A DNA stretch of 64,000 bases from CAWGHZ01 sp963775315 (GCA_963775315.1 CAVZIN010000007.1:930001-994000), one strand, 5' to 3'; shown: positions 18,774-27,863, counted from the stretch's first letter. Numbers and translations: made by a program. The notes: generated from the letters alone by a model not told the origin.

Positions 18774-19361
18774 GTGTTCACCGGGATCGTCACCGACGTC
18801 GGGCGTGTCGCCGCGATCGCCAAGGCGGGCGATACGCGCTTCACCATCGAGACCGCCTATGACACGGCGACCATCGAGATCGGCGCCTCGATCGCCTGTT
18901 CGGGCGCCTGTCATACGGTCGTGGACAAGGGGCCCGGCTGGTTCGCCGTCACCTCCTCGGCCGAGACCCTGTCGCGCACCACGCTCGGCGGCTGGCGGGT
19001 CGGCACTCGGGTCAATCTGGAGCGCTCGCTCCGGCTCGGCGACGAGCTGGGCGGCCACCTGGTTTCCGGCCACGTCGACGGCACGGCGCGCGTCCTTGAC
19101 TCCCGACCGGAGGGCGATAGTGTTCGCTTCGCCTTCGAGGCCCCGCCCGAACTGGCGCGCTTCATTGCGCCTAAAGGCTCGGTTGCCCTCGACGGCGTGT
19201 CGCTCACCCCGAACGAGGTGGACGGGGCACGGTTCGGCGTCAACGTCATCGCCCACACGCGGGCGGTGACGACGTTCGGCACGCTGGCCCCAGGCGACGC
19301 GGTGAACCTGGAGATCGATGTGCTGGCGCGCTATGTGGCGCGGATGGCCGAAGGACGGTAG
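18774..19361 (+). CDS. ribE: Riboflavin synthase alpha chain
   Basis: 195 residues made of two lumazine-binding barrels. It begins MFTGIVTDVGRV (GTG start at 18774), the invariant RibE start, with VNLERSLRLGDELGGHLVSGHVDGTA in the first half and GSVALDGVSLTPNEV in the second. It dismutates lumazine to riboflavin. The 123-base gap after ribD contains a small hairpin (CCGCTC 18675-18680 with GAGCGG 18689-18694) and a TTATAT box, so some independent transcription is possible. No FMN riboswitch core was found. Confidence 0.95.
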   Translation: MFTGIVTDVGRVAAIAKAGDTRFTIETAYDTATIEIGASIACSGACHTVVDKGPGWFAVTSSAETLSRTTLGGWRVGTRVNLERSLRLGDELGGHLVSGHVDGTARVLDSRPEGDSVRFAFEAPPELARFIAPKGSVALDGVSLTPNEVDGARFGVNVIAHTRAVTTFGTLAPGDAVNLEIDVLARYVARMAEGR

Positions 19362-19363
19362 CG

Positions 19364-20581
19364 GTGGCGGATTCCTCTGGTGCGGGGCTGAAGCGCGTGT
19401 CGGTGGACGACTTCCACGCCGCGTTGTCGCCGATCGACGAGATCATCGAGGAGATCCGCAACGGGCGGATGGTGATCCTGATCGACGACGAGGACCGTGA
19501 GAACGAGGGCGACCTCGTGGTCGCGGCCCAGATGGCGACGCCGGACGCCGTGAACTTCATGGCGCGCTACGGACGGGGCCTCGTCTGCCTCGCCCTCACG
19601 CCGCAGCGCGTCGCCGAGCTCAATCTCGGGCTGATGTCGCGCCACAACGAGGCGCGCATGCAGACCGCCTTCACCACCTCGATCGAGGCGCGCGAGGGGG
19701 TCACCACCGGCATCTCGGCGTCGGACCGGGCCCGAACCATCGCCGTCGCCATCGACCCGACCAAGGGGCGGCGCGACATCGTCTCCCCGGGCCATGTGTT
19801 CCCGCTGGTCGCGCGCGACGGCGGCGTCCTCGTCCGCGCCGGCCATACCGAGGCCGCGGTCGACATCGCCCGTCTCGCCGGCCTCAACCCGTCCGGCGTG
19901 ATCTGCGAGATCATGAACGACGACGGCACGATGGCGCGCCTGCCCGACCTGGTCAGCTTCGCGCAGCGCCACGGGCTCAAGATCGCCACCATCGCGGACC
20001 TGATCGCCTACCGGCGGCGCAACGACACCATCGTCGAGCGGATCGCGGAGACGACGATCACGCTGCGCCATGGCGGCGAGTTTCGCCTGATCCTCTACGT
20101 GAACAAGGTGTCCTACGCCGAGCATATGGTGCTGGTGAAGGGCGACCTTTCCGGCGACGAGCCGGTGCTGGTGCGCATGCACGCGATCAACGCTCTCGAC
20201 GATCTTCTGCATGACACGTCGGTCGGTCGCGGAGACTGGCTCGAGGCGGCGATGCAGGCGCTCGGCGATGCCGGGCGCGGCGTGATGGTGCTGATCCGCG
20301 AGTGGCAGCCCAACATGCTTTCCAAGCTGGTGCGCCAGCGCTACCACCTCTATTCCGACGTCGGCACCGGATCGGAGCTCGATGCCATGCACGCCCCGTC
20401 GGAGGAGGAGCGGGCCGGCCCGCCCGCCCTCCGCGACTACGGTGTTGGCGCTCAGATCCTGCTGGACCTCGGGGTGCGCGAGATGGTGCTGCTGTCCAAC
20501 GTGAAGCGGCCGATCGTCGGTCTCGAGGGGTACGGGCTACGCATCGTGGAGCAGCGCCCCATCCCCGGCACGGAGGACTGA
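19364..20581 (+). CDS. ribB: 3,4-dihydroxy-2-butanone-4-phosphate synthase with degenerate GTP cyclohydrolase II domain
   Basis: 405 residues from GTG 19364. The N-terminal half is a full RibB: IDDEDRENEGDLVVAA, TTSIEAREGVTTGISA, RAGHTEAAVDIARLAG, GVICEIMNDDGTMAR. The C-terminal half aligns with RibA (YVNKVSYAEHMVLVKG, LRDYGVGAQILLDLG) but lacks the three zinc cysteines normally at the LTGDVFGSLRCDCG region, here replaced by ALDDLLHDTSVGRGDW. It should make the four-carbon precursor, while GTP cyclohydrolase II must be encoded elsewhere. Such degenerate fusions are known in alphaproteobacteria. Confidence 0.93.
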   Translation: MADSSGAGLKRVSVDDFHAALSPIDEIIEEIRNGRMVILIDDEDRENEGDLVVAAQMATPDAVNFMARYGRGLVCLALTPQRVAELNLGLMSRHNEARMQTAFTTSIEAREGVTTGISASDRARTIAVAIDPTKGRRDIVSPGHVFPLVARDGGVLVRAGHTEAAVDIARLAGLNPSGVICEIMNDDGTMARLPDLVSFAQRHGLKIATIADLIAYRRRNDTIVERIAETTITLRHGGEFRLILYVNKVSYAEHMVLVKGDLSGDEPVLVRMHAINALDDLLHDTSVGRGDWLEAAMQALGDAGRGVMVLIREWQPNMLSKLVRQRYHLYSDVGTGSELDAMHAPSEEERAGPPALRDYGVGAQILLDLGVREMVLLSNVKRPIVGLEGYGLRIVEQRPIPGTED

Positions 20582-20582
20582 G

Positions 20583-21047
20583 GTGGCCGAATCTGCGCAC
20601 ATCATGGTGGTCGAGGCCCGGTTCTACGACGACATCGCCGACGAGCTGATGAAAGGCGCGTTGAGCGCGCTGGAGAAAGGCGGCGCGACCTGGGAGCGGT
20701 TCCAGGTTCCCGGCGCGTTCGAGTTGCCCGCCGCGATCGCCATCGCCATCCGCGGCCACGAGTTCTTCACGGCCCGGCGCCGGTTCGACGGCTACATCGC
20801 GCTCGGCTGCGTCATCCGCGGCGAGACTTCGCATTACGACCACGTGTGCAGCGAAAGCGCGCGCGCGCTGCAGGATCTCGCCTGCCGCTACGCGCTGGCG
20901 CTTGGGTACGGCATCCTGACCTGCGAGAACGGAGAGCAGGCGATGGAGCGCGCGCGCATCGACCGGAAGGACCGGGGCGGCCACGCGGCGCGGGCCTGCC
21001 TCGCCATGGTCGAGCACAAGCGCCAGTTCCGCCTGCACCCCCGATGA
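20583..21047 (+). CDS. ribH: 6,7-dimethyl-8-ribityllumazine synthase
   Basis: 154 residues from GTG 20583. Lumazine synthase motifs are present: VVEARFYDDIADELMKGA, FQVPGAFELPAAI, GCVIRGETSHYDHVC with the catalytic His, and YGILTCENGEQAMER. It condenses the RibB product with the RibD-derived pyrimidine. One base separates it from ribB and its stop overlaps nusB (ATGA). Confidence 0.95.
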   Translation: MAESAHIMVVEARFYDDIADELMKGALSALEKGGATWERFQVPGAFELPAAIAIAIRGHEFFTARRRFDGYIALGCVIRGETSHYDHVCSESARALQDLACRYALALGYGILTCENGEQAMERARIDRKDRGGHAARACLAMVEHKRQFRLHPR

Positions 21048-21544
21048 CCGCGCCGTCCCGCCGTGGCGGCGGGGCCCGCCGCCGGTCGGGCGAGCGGCTG
21101 GGCGCGGCCCGGCTCGCCGCGGTCCAGGCGCTCTACCAGGGCGAGCTGCGCAGCGCCGACGCGGAATCGCTGATCGCCGAGTTCCGCAGTCATCGGCTGG
21201 GGGAGGATATCGACGGCGCCCCCGCCATCGAGCCCGACGAGGAGCTGTTCGCCGAGATCGTGCGGGGCGCGATGGCCGAGCGCGACCGGCTCGACGCGCT
21301 GATCTCCGAGGCCCTGCCGCCCGAGTGGCCGCTCGCCCGGATCGAGGTGATCCTTCGCGCCATTCTGCGCGCCGGGGCGTGGGAGCTCGCCGCGCGCCTC
21401 TCCATGCCGGCGCGCGCGGCGATCAACGAATATGTCGAGATCGGCCACGCCTTCTTCTCGGGAGGCGAGCCGAAGATGGCGAACGCCGTGCTCGACCGGC
21501 TGGCCCGCCGCCTCCGCCCTGGCGAGTTGGAAGCGAAGCGGTGA
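21044..21544 (+). CDS. nusB: Transcription antitermination factor NusB
   Basis: 166 residues, all-helical NusB fold: RLAAVQALYQGE at the N-terminus, then ILRAGAWEL and AINEYVEIGHAFFSGGEPKMANAVLDRLARRL. It binds boxA RNA with NusE during rRNA transcription. The conserved order ribH-nusB-thiL supports the call. ATG 21044 overlaps the ribH stop. Confidence 0.95.
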   Translation: MTAPSRRGGGARRRSGERLGAARLAAVQALYQGELRSADAESLIAEFRSHRLGEDIDGAPAIEPDEELFAEIVRGAMAERDRLDALISEALPPEWPLARIEVILRAILRAGAWELAARLSMPARAAINEYVEIGHAFFSGGEPKMANAVLDRLARRLRPGELEAKR

Positions 21545-21604
21545 CGTGGCGCATGTGTCATTGCGAACACGCGTTTCGTAATGTCGTCGAAGAAACCATT
21601 ATAA

Positions 21605-22585
21605 ATGTCTGATCTTCCTTCTGAATTCGATCTGATCGCGCGGTTCTTCAAGCCGCTCGCCACCCATCCCGGTGCGCGCGGGCTCGCCGACGATGTGGCG
21701 GTGCTGGCGCCCGCTCCCGGCATGGCGCACGTGATGACGGTCGATACGATCGTCGAGGGCGTGCACTATCTGCCGGACGATCCGGCCGATCTGGTGGCGC
21801 GGAAGCTGCTCCGGGTGAATCTGTCCGACCTCGCTGCCAAGGGCGCGCGGCCGGTCGGATATCTCCTCGCGGCCTCCTTCGGCACGTCGGTGACGGCGAA
21901 CTGGCTCGCGGCCTTCGCGGCGGGGCTCGGCGAGGACCAGGCAGCGTTCGACCTGTCGCTGCTCGGGGGCGACACCACCGCCAACCCCGGCCCGACCACC
22001 CTCACCGTCACCGCGATCGGCGAGGCGGCCGAGGGGAGGGTGGCGCCCCGCGGCGGCGCCAAGCCCGGCGACGGCATCTATGTCAGTGGCACGCTGGGCG
22101 ACGCGGCGCTCGGGCTCCGCGCGATCCGGGGCGAGCTTGCCGGCATCGATCGCTCCGACCGCGACTACCTTGCCGGCCGCTACCGCTTGCCGGAGCCGCG
22201 CCTCGCGCTCGGCGCCGCGCTCGCCGGCGTCGCGACCGCCGCGATCGACGTTTCGGACGGGCTGATGGCCGACCTCGGCCACGTTTGCACCGAGTCCGGC
22301 GTGCGCGCCGAGGTGGCGCTGGAGGACTTGCCGCTGTCCGAGGCGGCGCGCCGCGCGCTTGGCCGCGAGCTCGCGCTGCGCGACGATGTGCTCGGCGGCG
22401 GCGACGATTACGAAATTCTGTTTACGGCTTCGCCCAACGCCGAGCGGGCGCTGACCCAGGCGGCGCTCGCCGCGCGGCTCGGCGTCTCGCGCATCGGCAC
22501 GATCCGCGCGGGCGAGGGGATCGAGGTGGCCGATCGCGCCGGCCGCCCGATAACCATAAACCGGGCCGGATTCCGTCATTTCTAG
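21605..22585 (+). CDS. thiL: Thiamine-monophosphate kinase
   Basis: 326 residues. ThiL motifs: FDLIARFFKPL, the Mg-binding DDVAVL and VDTIVEGVHY, VNLSDLAAKGARPV, LLGGDTTANPG, and AIDVSDGLMADLGH, with GGGDDYEILFT near the end. It phosphorylates thiamine monophosphate to the diphosphate. It is 60 bases after nusB, with no strong ribosome site before ATG 21605. Confidence 0.95.
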   Translation: MSDLPSEFDLIARFFKPLATHPGARGLADDVAVLAPAPGMAHVMTVDTIVEGVHYLPDDPADLVARKLLRVNLSDLAAKGARPVGYLLAASFGTSVTANWLAAFAAGLGEDQAAFDLSLLGGDTTANPGPTTLTVTAIGEAAEGRVAPRGGAKPGDGIYVSGTLGDAALGLRAIRGELAGIDRSDRDYLAGRYRLPEPRLALGAALAGVATAAIDVSDGLMADLGHVCTESGVRAEVALEDLPLSEAARRALGRELALRDDVLGGGDDYEILFTASPNAERALTQAALAARLGVSRIGTIRAGEGIEVADRAGRPITINRAGFRHF

Positions 22586-22716
22586 GGCGCGCGCGCGGCC
22601 CCTGCGGCGCTGGGTCGCAAGTCTCCCTTGCCACCTGTGCAATTGCGCCCCTCGTCAAACTCCTTTAACAATTCCATCACACGGCCTGAAATCAAATACG
22701 AATCAGGGGCGTATCC

Positions 22717-23295
22717 ATGCTGGCGATGCAATACTCCATTCGACTGGCGACTGACTTCGATGAGGCCCGGCTTCGCCAGCGCGTCGCGCAGCGCGGACAC
22801 CTGTTCGACAACATGCCCGGCCTCGCGCACAAGGCGTTCCTGTTCAATTCCGAACGACATCTCTACGCCCCGTTCTACGTCTGGTACGACCATAAGAAGG
22901 CGCGCGAGTTTCTGCTGGGCGACGTGTTCGCAAACGTCACCACCTCGTTCGGCCGCCCCCGTGTGCGCATGTGGGGCTGCCTGAACTTCGACACGGTCGA
23001 CGATCCGCACCCGCCCAAGATCGCGGTGCGCTGCGTCGAGGCGCTGGGCCCCGACGCACGGCTCAACGACCTCGAGCGCGACGAACGCGCGCTGCACGAG
23101 GCGACGATCACCCAGAAGGGCCTACTGGTGCATGCCTCGGCGCTCGATTGCGACCGATGGGAGTTGGTGCGCTATAGCCTCTGGTGGGACGAGAAGGCCG
23201 CGAAATCGGTGCAGGGCGACTGCATCAACACCTACGAGGTGCTGCGCGTCTCGGGTCCGGCGGTCCAGAGCGGTGCCCGCCAGGCCATCGGCTGA
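22717..23295 (+). CDS. DUF4865 family protein
   Basis: 192 residues matching the DUF4865 pattern: MQYSIRLATDFDEARLRQRV, HLFDNMPGLAHKAFLF, LYAPFYVWYDHKKAREFLLG and a Trp/Tyr-rich C-terminal half. The fold is likely a dimeric alpha/beta barrel-type (monooxygenase-like) domain, a guess from the alternating pattern. No function is established. GGGGCG upstream may be the ribosome site. The final bases overlap the proposed start of the next gene. Confidence 0.75.
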   Translation: MLAMQYSIRLATDFDEARLRQRVAQRGHLFDNMPGLAHKAFLFNSERHLYAPFYVWYDHKKAREFLLGDVFANVTTSFGRPRVRMWGCLNFDTVDDPHPPKIAVRCVEALGPDARLNDLERDERALHEATITQKGLLVHASALDCDRWELVRYSLWWDEKAAKSVQGDCINTYEVLRVSGPAVQSGARQAIG

Positions 23296-23752
23296 CGCGG
23301 GGTTGCGCCGGACATTCCTGGCCGCGGGCTTCGCCGCCGCCGCTCTCACCCTCGCCGCCGGCCTCGCGCCCGCTGGCGCCGCAGATCCGCCACCGGATGC
23401 GCACGCCGCGCCGAACGGCTCCGTCCCCTCCGGTGCGCAGTATTTCAAGCTCGATCCGTTCATCGTGCCGGTCATGTCGCGTACCGCCGTCGTGCGCCAT
23501 CTCACCTTCATCGTGACGCTCGAGCTTGCGAGCGTCGACATGCGCACGCGGGTGCAGCAGCGCCTGCCGATCCTGCGTCACGCGCTGAACACCGCGCTGC
23601 TCCAACTCGTCGGGGTCGAGCGTGCCGATGGAACGCTTCCTCCCATCTCCGCGGTGAAGGAGCGCATGCTTCAGGTGACGCGCGAGGTGACCGGCCCCGA
23701 CACGGTGCGCGCGCTCCTGATGGAATTGGTCTACGAGCGGCGACTTCGCTAA
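23273..23752 (+). CDS. Exported protein with twin-arginine-like signal
   Basis: About 159 residues if GTG 23273 is used; TTG 23303 is an alternative start. The N-terminus has LRRTFLAAGFAAAALTLAAG followed by an Ala-x-Ala site, a good signal peptide with an RRxFL core. The mature part (YFKLDPFIVPVMSRTAVVRHLTFIVTLEL, then ADGTLPPISAVKERM) recalls the periplasmic FliL-like domain, but no flagellar genes are nearby. It overlaps the convergent GH3-like gene by three bases at their stops. Function uncertain. Confidence 0.6.
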   Translation: MPARPSADAGLRRTFLAAGFAAAALTLAAGLAPAGAADPPPDAHAAPNGSVPSGAQYFKLDPFIVPVMSRTAVVRHLTFIVTLELASVDMRTRVQQRLPILRHALNTALLQLVGVERADGTLPPISAVKERMLQVTREVTGPDTVRALLMELVYERRLR

Positions 23753-25284
23753 AAGGCGCGGTGCGTCTCCGCGAAGGCGCGCAGGTCGGCGAGCAGAAGC
23801 TCGTCGTTGACGATGCGCGGCACCTTGTTCTGCCCGCCCAGCTTTCCGCGCCCTTTCATCCAGGCCGCGAACCCGCCAGGGGAAAGCACTGTCACGGCGG
23901 GCGGATCGAGGCCGAACCCGCCTGCCCGGTGGGCGGCGTAGTCCTCGTTGGTGGCGGCAAGCACGGTGTCGAGCCGCTCCGCGAAAATCGCCGCGTCTGA
24001 CAGGCCGGGCGGCGGTGGCGCGAACTCCACGATGAAGAGATGACGGCCCCGCGCGCCGCGCGTGGCGGGGAACAGCGGCCCGACCGAGTAGTCGGCGACG
24101 GTCGCGCTGATCGCCGCCGCCGCCGTGGTCACCGCCTCCTCGATCTCGGAATCGATCAGATGCTCGCCGAACGCGGAGAGGGTGTAGCTGGTCCGGCCGC
24201 TGACCACGAGGCGCGGCGGGTCGCGCGAGACCAGCTTCACCGTGTCGCCGACCACGTAGCCCCAGCAGCCGGAACATGTCGACAGCACGACAGCGTAGTT
24301 TACCCCGGGCTCGGCATCAGCGATCCAATGGCGCGTGGGCCGGTCCGCGCCCAGCTCGTCCACCGGCACGAACTCGAAGAACAGCCCGTTGTCGAGCGCG
24401 AGGCGGAGCCCGTCGTCCGGCCCCAGATCCGCCCCGGCCATGAACCCCTCGCTCGCGGCGTAGGCCTCGCGCGTCTCGGCGTGGCCGCCCTCCAGAAGTG
24501 CCGCGAACCGGGCGCGGTAGGGCGCGAAGCTCACCCCGCCATGCGCGATTGCCTCGAGCGCGGGGTAGAGCTCGGTGAGCCGCTGGCGGCCGCCGGCGAT
24601 TTCGGCCACCCGGTCGAAGAACAGCAGCAGCCAGGAAGGCGTGCCCGAAATCGAGGTGACGTGCGTCTGGAGCGAGCCGCGCGCCAGAAGCTCGACCTTC
24701 CGCTCCCAATCGGTGATGAGGGCGATCTCGGGCGGCGGGTAGTAGCGTGGCCGCGCCCAGGCGGCGACGGTGGCGGCGGCGATGCCGCTGAGGTCGCCTG
24801 CGCGGATGCCGGGCGCCAGCTCCTTCAGGTCGGTCGAGCCGCCGAGCATCATGTTGCGCCCGGAGAGTATGCGGCTCTGCGGCCGGTTGGCGACGTGGAA
24901 CGCGAGCAGGTCGCCGGCGGCCCGGGTATTGGCCTGCACCATCTCGGCGGAGCAGGGGATGTACTTGGTGACGCCCGTGGTCGTGCCCGAGGTGAGCGCG
25001 AAGTAGGGGATGGTGCCGGGCCAGCTCACGTCGCCGAGGCGCGGGAAAGGGGCTTTCCAGTATTCCTCCCAGAACGCCTCGTAACGCCGGAGCGGCACGC
25101 GCCCCTGGAACTCGGCGACGGTGCGGATGGCGGCGAAGCCGTGGTCGCGTCCGAACCGCGTGTCGCGTGCCCGCGTCAGCAGCTTGCGGAGAGTCGCCTG
25201 CTGGGCCTCCACGGGATCGAGGCGCGCAAGGTGGGCGAGGCGTCGGCGCGCGTAGAGGCGGAGGAGGGGCGTCAGGTCGAGCAT
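23749..25284 (-). CDS. GH3-family acyl-acid amido synthetase-like protein
   Basis: 511 residues with the GH3 layout: RDTRFGRDHGF near the N-terminus, the ATP-binding ALTSGTTTGVTKYIP, then YAASEGFMA, PGVNYAVVLSTCSGCWGYVVGDTVKL and GRTSYTLSAFGEHLIDSEI. Plant GH3 enzymes adenylate acyl acids and join them to amino acids; bacterial members are mostly uncharacterised. ATG 25284 is chosen because the thioesterase gene upstream ends 13 bases before it. Together with the thioesterase it may act on an acyl metabolite. Confidence 0.85.
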   Translation of the reverse strand: MLDLTPLLRLYARRRLAHLARLDPVEAQQATLRKLLTRARDTRFGRDHGFAAIRTVAEFQGRVPLRRYEAFWEEYWKAPFPRLGDVSWPGTIPYFALTSGTTTGVTKYIPCSAEMVQANTRAAGDLLAFHVANRPQSRILSGRNMMLGGSTDLKELAPGIRAGDLSGIAAATVAAWARPRYYPPPEIALITDWERKVELLARGSLQTHVTSISGTPSWLLLFFDRVAEIAGGRQRLTELYPALEAIAHGGVSFAPYRARFAALLEGGHAETREAYAASEGFMAGADLGPDDGLRLALDNGLFFEFVPVDELGADRPTRHWIADAEPGVNYAVVLSTCSGCWGYVVGDTVKLVSRDPPRLVVSGRTSYTLSAFGEHLIDSEIEEAVTTAAAAISATVADYSVGPLFPATRGARGRHLFIVEFAPPPPGLSDAAIFAERLDTVLAATNEDYAAHRAGGFGLDPPAVTVLSPGGFAAWMKGRGKLGGQNKVPRIVNDELLLADLRAFAETHRAF

Positions 25285-25297
25285 GCGCCCGCCAACG

Positions 25298-25720
25298 TCA
25301 GCCCTTGCGGGGGAGGGTTGCGCTGAAGAAGCTGCCACGGCCCGAGGCGACCAGCTTTCCCTCGAAATCGAGGATGCGGGTCTCGGCCGTGGTCACCGTC
25401 GCGCCCGGCTTCACGACGCGCGCGCGGGCGACCAGTGTGCCCGGCCGTGCCGGCAAATGGTAGTCGACCCGCAGGTTGATGGTCGGCACCGGGTTGCCCA
25501 TGCGCGCGGCGATCGCGTACTCGGCCGCCATGTCGATCAGCGTGGCCAGCACCCCGCCCTGGCAGGTGCCTGGCGCGCCCTCGAACTCCTCGCGCCACGG
25601 CACCTCGACCTCGACCCATTCGTCCTCGACCGCGCGCAGCCGGACCCCGAGCCATTCGTGGAACCCGTTGCGAAAGCGGGTCAGCAGGCGCTGGTAAATC
25701 TGCTCGTTCGTCTCGTCCAT
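25298..25720 (-). CDS. PaaI-family hotdog thioesterase
   Basis: 140 residues with a single hotdog domain: NGFHEWLGVRLRAVEDEWVEVEVP, GTCQGGVLATLIDMAAEYAI (helix with the catalytic acidic residue), TINLRVDYHLPARPG and SGRGSFFSATL. The family hydrolyses acyl-CoA or aromatic acyl-CoA thioesters. ATG 25720 has CGAGGAA upstream. Cotranscribed with the GH3-like gene 13 bases downstream. Confidence 0.85.
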   Translation of the reverse strand: MDETNEQIYQRLLTRFRNGFHEWLGVRLRAVEDEWVEVEVPWREEFEGAPGTCQGGVLATLIDMAAEYAIAARMGNPVPTINLRVDYHLPARPGTLVARARVVKPGATVTTAETRILDFEGKLVASGRGSFFSATLPRKG

Positions 25721-25782
25721 CGATTCCTCGCGTGGCGACAGGCGCGCTCGCGCTGGTATAAGAGGCGGCGGAGGCGGGGGCA

Positions 25783-26802
25783 ATGGCGCGGACGGCAAAG
25801 CGGGCGGGGCGAAAGACGCCCGTCAAGGGGAAGAAGGCGCCGGGTGTCGTGTACCGTCCGATGACGGAGGGCGACGTCGCCGCCGCCCAGCGCGTTCACA
25901 ATCTGGCGTTCGCCAAGCTGTTCGGTGTCGACGCGGCGAGCTTCCGCCCCGAATCCGCGGTGGTCGCCACGCGCTTTCGGACCGACCCGGCCTGTGGCTA
26001 CGTCGCCGACGCCGGCAGCGGCCGTGGGATTCGCGGCAGCGTGATCGTCGCGAACTGGGGCGATGTCGCGGTTCTCGGACCGCTTACCGTCCACCCGGGC
26101 GACTGGTCGACGGGCGTCGGCGGCAGCTTGACGACCTACGCCGCCCGAATGATGGACGGCGACGGCCGCGGCGCCCGAAAGCGGTTCCGCCACGCCGTCC
26201 TGTTCACCCACCCGCAGAGCACGACCCACGTCCGGCTCTACCAGCGCCATGGCTTCTGGCCGGGCTCGCTCGCCGCCGTGATGGCACGGCCGGTTACGGC
26301 CTCTGACCGCGGCGGGGATGCTGACGTGGCGCGCTTCGGCACGATGCCGGCAGCAGCACGGAAGGCGGCGCTCGCCGGCTGCCGCGCCGTGGCGCGCGCG
26401 GTGTTCCGCGGGCTCGACCTCACCCGCGAGATCGAGGGCGTGGCGTCCCAGGGTCTCGGCGAGACGCTGGTGCTGCGCGACGGGCGCCAGGTGCGTGGCT
26501 TCGCCGTCTGTCATTTCGGCTGGGGGTCTGAGGCGCGGTCCGGGTCGCTCTACGTCAAGTTCGCCGCCGTCCGCCCCGGCGACGCCGTGGGATTCGTCCG
26601 GCTGGTCACGGCATGCGAATCGCTCGCCGCGGCGATCGGCGCCGAGCGGCTCCATGCGGGCATGGCGACCGCGCGCCTTGCGGCCTATCGCGCGCTGCTC
26701 GACCGCGGCTACCGGACGGAGATGCACGGCGTCATCATGCGCCGGCCTGCGGGCCCCGGCTGGGACCTGCCAGACCGGTTCGTGATCGACGATCTGCGCT
26801 GA
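25783..26802 (+). CDS. GNAT-type N-acetyltransferase, two-lobe
   Basis: 339 residues. A basic N-terminal tail is followed by a GNAT domain with YRPMTEGDVAAAQRVHNLAF, GSVIVANWGDVAVLGPLTVHP and GVGGSL at the acetyl-CoA site, then LYQRHGFWPG. The second half (180-330) has a similar alpha/beta content and may be a degenerate GNAT copy. The substrate is unknown. It is divergent from the thioesterase gene across 62 bases. Confidence 0.75.
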   Translation: MARTAKRAGRKTPVKGKKAPGVVYRPMTEGDVAAAQRVHNLAFAKLFGVDAASFRPESAVVATRFRTDPACGYVADAGSGRGIRGSVIVANWGDVAVLGPLTVHPGDWSTGVGGSLTTYAARMMDGDGRGARKRFRHAVLFTHPQSTTHVRLYQRHGFWPGSLAAVMARPVTASDRGGDADVARFGTMPAAARKAALAGCRAVARAVFRGLDLTREIEGVASQGLGETLVLRDGRQVRGFAVCHFGWGSEARSGSLYVKFAAVRPGDAVGFVRLVTACESLAAAIGAERLHAGMATARLAAYRALLDRGYRTEMHGVIMRRPAGPGWDLPDRFVIDDLR

Positions 26803-26813
26803 ACGCCTGCCGC

Positions 26814-27224
26814 CTACCGGTCGCCCGGGCGCGGGCGGCGGAACCACATGGCAAGGTCGAACATGTTGAGGTCGGCCGCGCGCAGGAACTCGCACGCGTT
26901 CGTCACCACTTCGGTCGCGGTGACCGATTCCTGCGAGACGAACGGCGCGAAGTAGCGGTCCTCGAGCTCGAGCTTCGCGGCGTATAGCTTGGCGCCTGCA
27001 GTCAGCAGGCGCTGCACCGCCTCGTCGGACACCTCGGCCGACTTGCCCTCGCGGAGCGAGGCCTCGGCGGCGGCTAGCGCGGCGATGGCGGCCTCGTCCA
27101 GCGCCGCCGACGGAGCGGCGGCGGGCTCGTGTGCTGCCGCCGCAGGCCGCTTCGCCGCCGGCTTCGCCCGCGGCTTGGCTGCGGGCTTGGCCTTGGGTTT
27201 GGAGACCGGCTTAGACGGTGACAT
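26814..27224 (-). CDS. Hypothetical protein with Lys/Pro/Ala-rich N-terminal tail
   Basis: 136 residues. The first ~35 residues are repeats of the kind PKAKPAAKPRAKPAAK, likely unstructured and possibly nucleic-acid binding. The remaining helical domain (AALAAAEASLREGKSAEVSD, LTAGAKLYAAKLE, ATEVVTNACEFLRAADLNMFDLAMWF) is not one I recognise. It overlaps the Rieske gene by 14 bases, so the two are likely translated together; it could serve that ferredoxin's partner enzyme. Confidence 0.65.
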   Translation of the reverse strand: MSPSKPVSKPKAKPAAKPRAKPAAKRPAAAAHEPAAAPSAALDEAAIAALAAAEASLREGKSAEVSDEAVQRLLTAGAKLYAAKLELEDRYFAPFVSQESVTATEVVTNACEFLRAADLNMFDLAMWFRRPRPGDR

Positions 27225-27576
27225 ACACCTCTCCGTCCTTCAGCTTCACCTGATAAGGCTTCAGACGGACGTTCTTGTCGCCGGGATGGCGGCCGGTCGC
27301 GATGTCGTACTCGTAGCCGTGCCACGGGCAGATGATGTGAATGTGCTCGTCCGAGAACTTGAGCCCCTGGCTCTGCTTGTCGGCGCCCAGCACCTCCTCG
27401 ACCTTCGCCAGGATCTTGCCCTGGCAGACCGGCCCGCCCTGGTGCGGGCAGTTGTTCTCGTAGGCGTAGAACTTGCCGTCCACGCGGAACACCCCGATCT
27501 CGAGATCGCCCTGCGCGATGATCTTGCGATCGCGCTCGCCGAACTCCGATTCCTTGCCCACGTACACGTCGGCCAT
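27211..27576 (-). CDS. Rieske [2Fe-2S] ferredoxin-like protein
   Basis: 121 residues. The cluster ligands are clear: ENNCPHQGGPVC and IICPWHGYEYD, giving Cys-x-His and Cys-x2-His. Length suits a stand-alone Rieske protein that passes electrons to an oxygenase. There is an unusually long insert between the two motifs (KILAKVEEVLGADKQSQGLK). ATG 27576 follows a CGAGAGGAGA ribosome site. No oxygenase gene is adjacent. Confidence 0.88.
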   Translation of the reverse strand: MADVYVGKESEFGERDRKIIAQGDLEIGVFRVDGKFYAYENNCPHQGGPVCQGKILAKVEEVLGADKQSQGLKFSDEHIHIICPWHGYEYDIATGRHPGDKNVRLKPYQVKLKDGEVYVTV

Positions 27577-27863
27577 CTGACTGTCTCCTCTCGCTTCATC
27601 TTGTTGCGGGCGATTCGCAACGGAATTTCCGCGCCCGGCACGCGGACTGTATCGGAGCGGAAATCTCCGTCCAACAGGTTTGTACAAATGTTTTTGCATT
27701 CCGCCCGCGCCGCTTGCGCATGCGGCGTTCGATGTCGGCTCGCTACGATATGACGCGCCGGTGGGATGTCTGCCGTCCTTGCGGCGGGATCGGGGCACCC
27801 CGTAAGCTGTTCGCGGCGAATGTCGCGGGCAGCGTCGCCGCAAGCCGATCGGGGAGGCGGAAG
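27577..27863. promoter_or_regulatory. Divergent promoter region with two palindromes
   Basis: 287 bases between the Rieske gene and a small membrane-protein gene. TTTGTACAAA (27679-27688) is a perfect 10-bp palindrome, and GTTGCG / CGCAAC flank seven bases nearer the Rieske start. Either could bind a regulator. No gene was seen. Confidence 0.4.
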
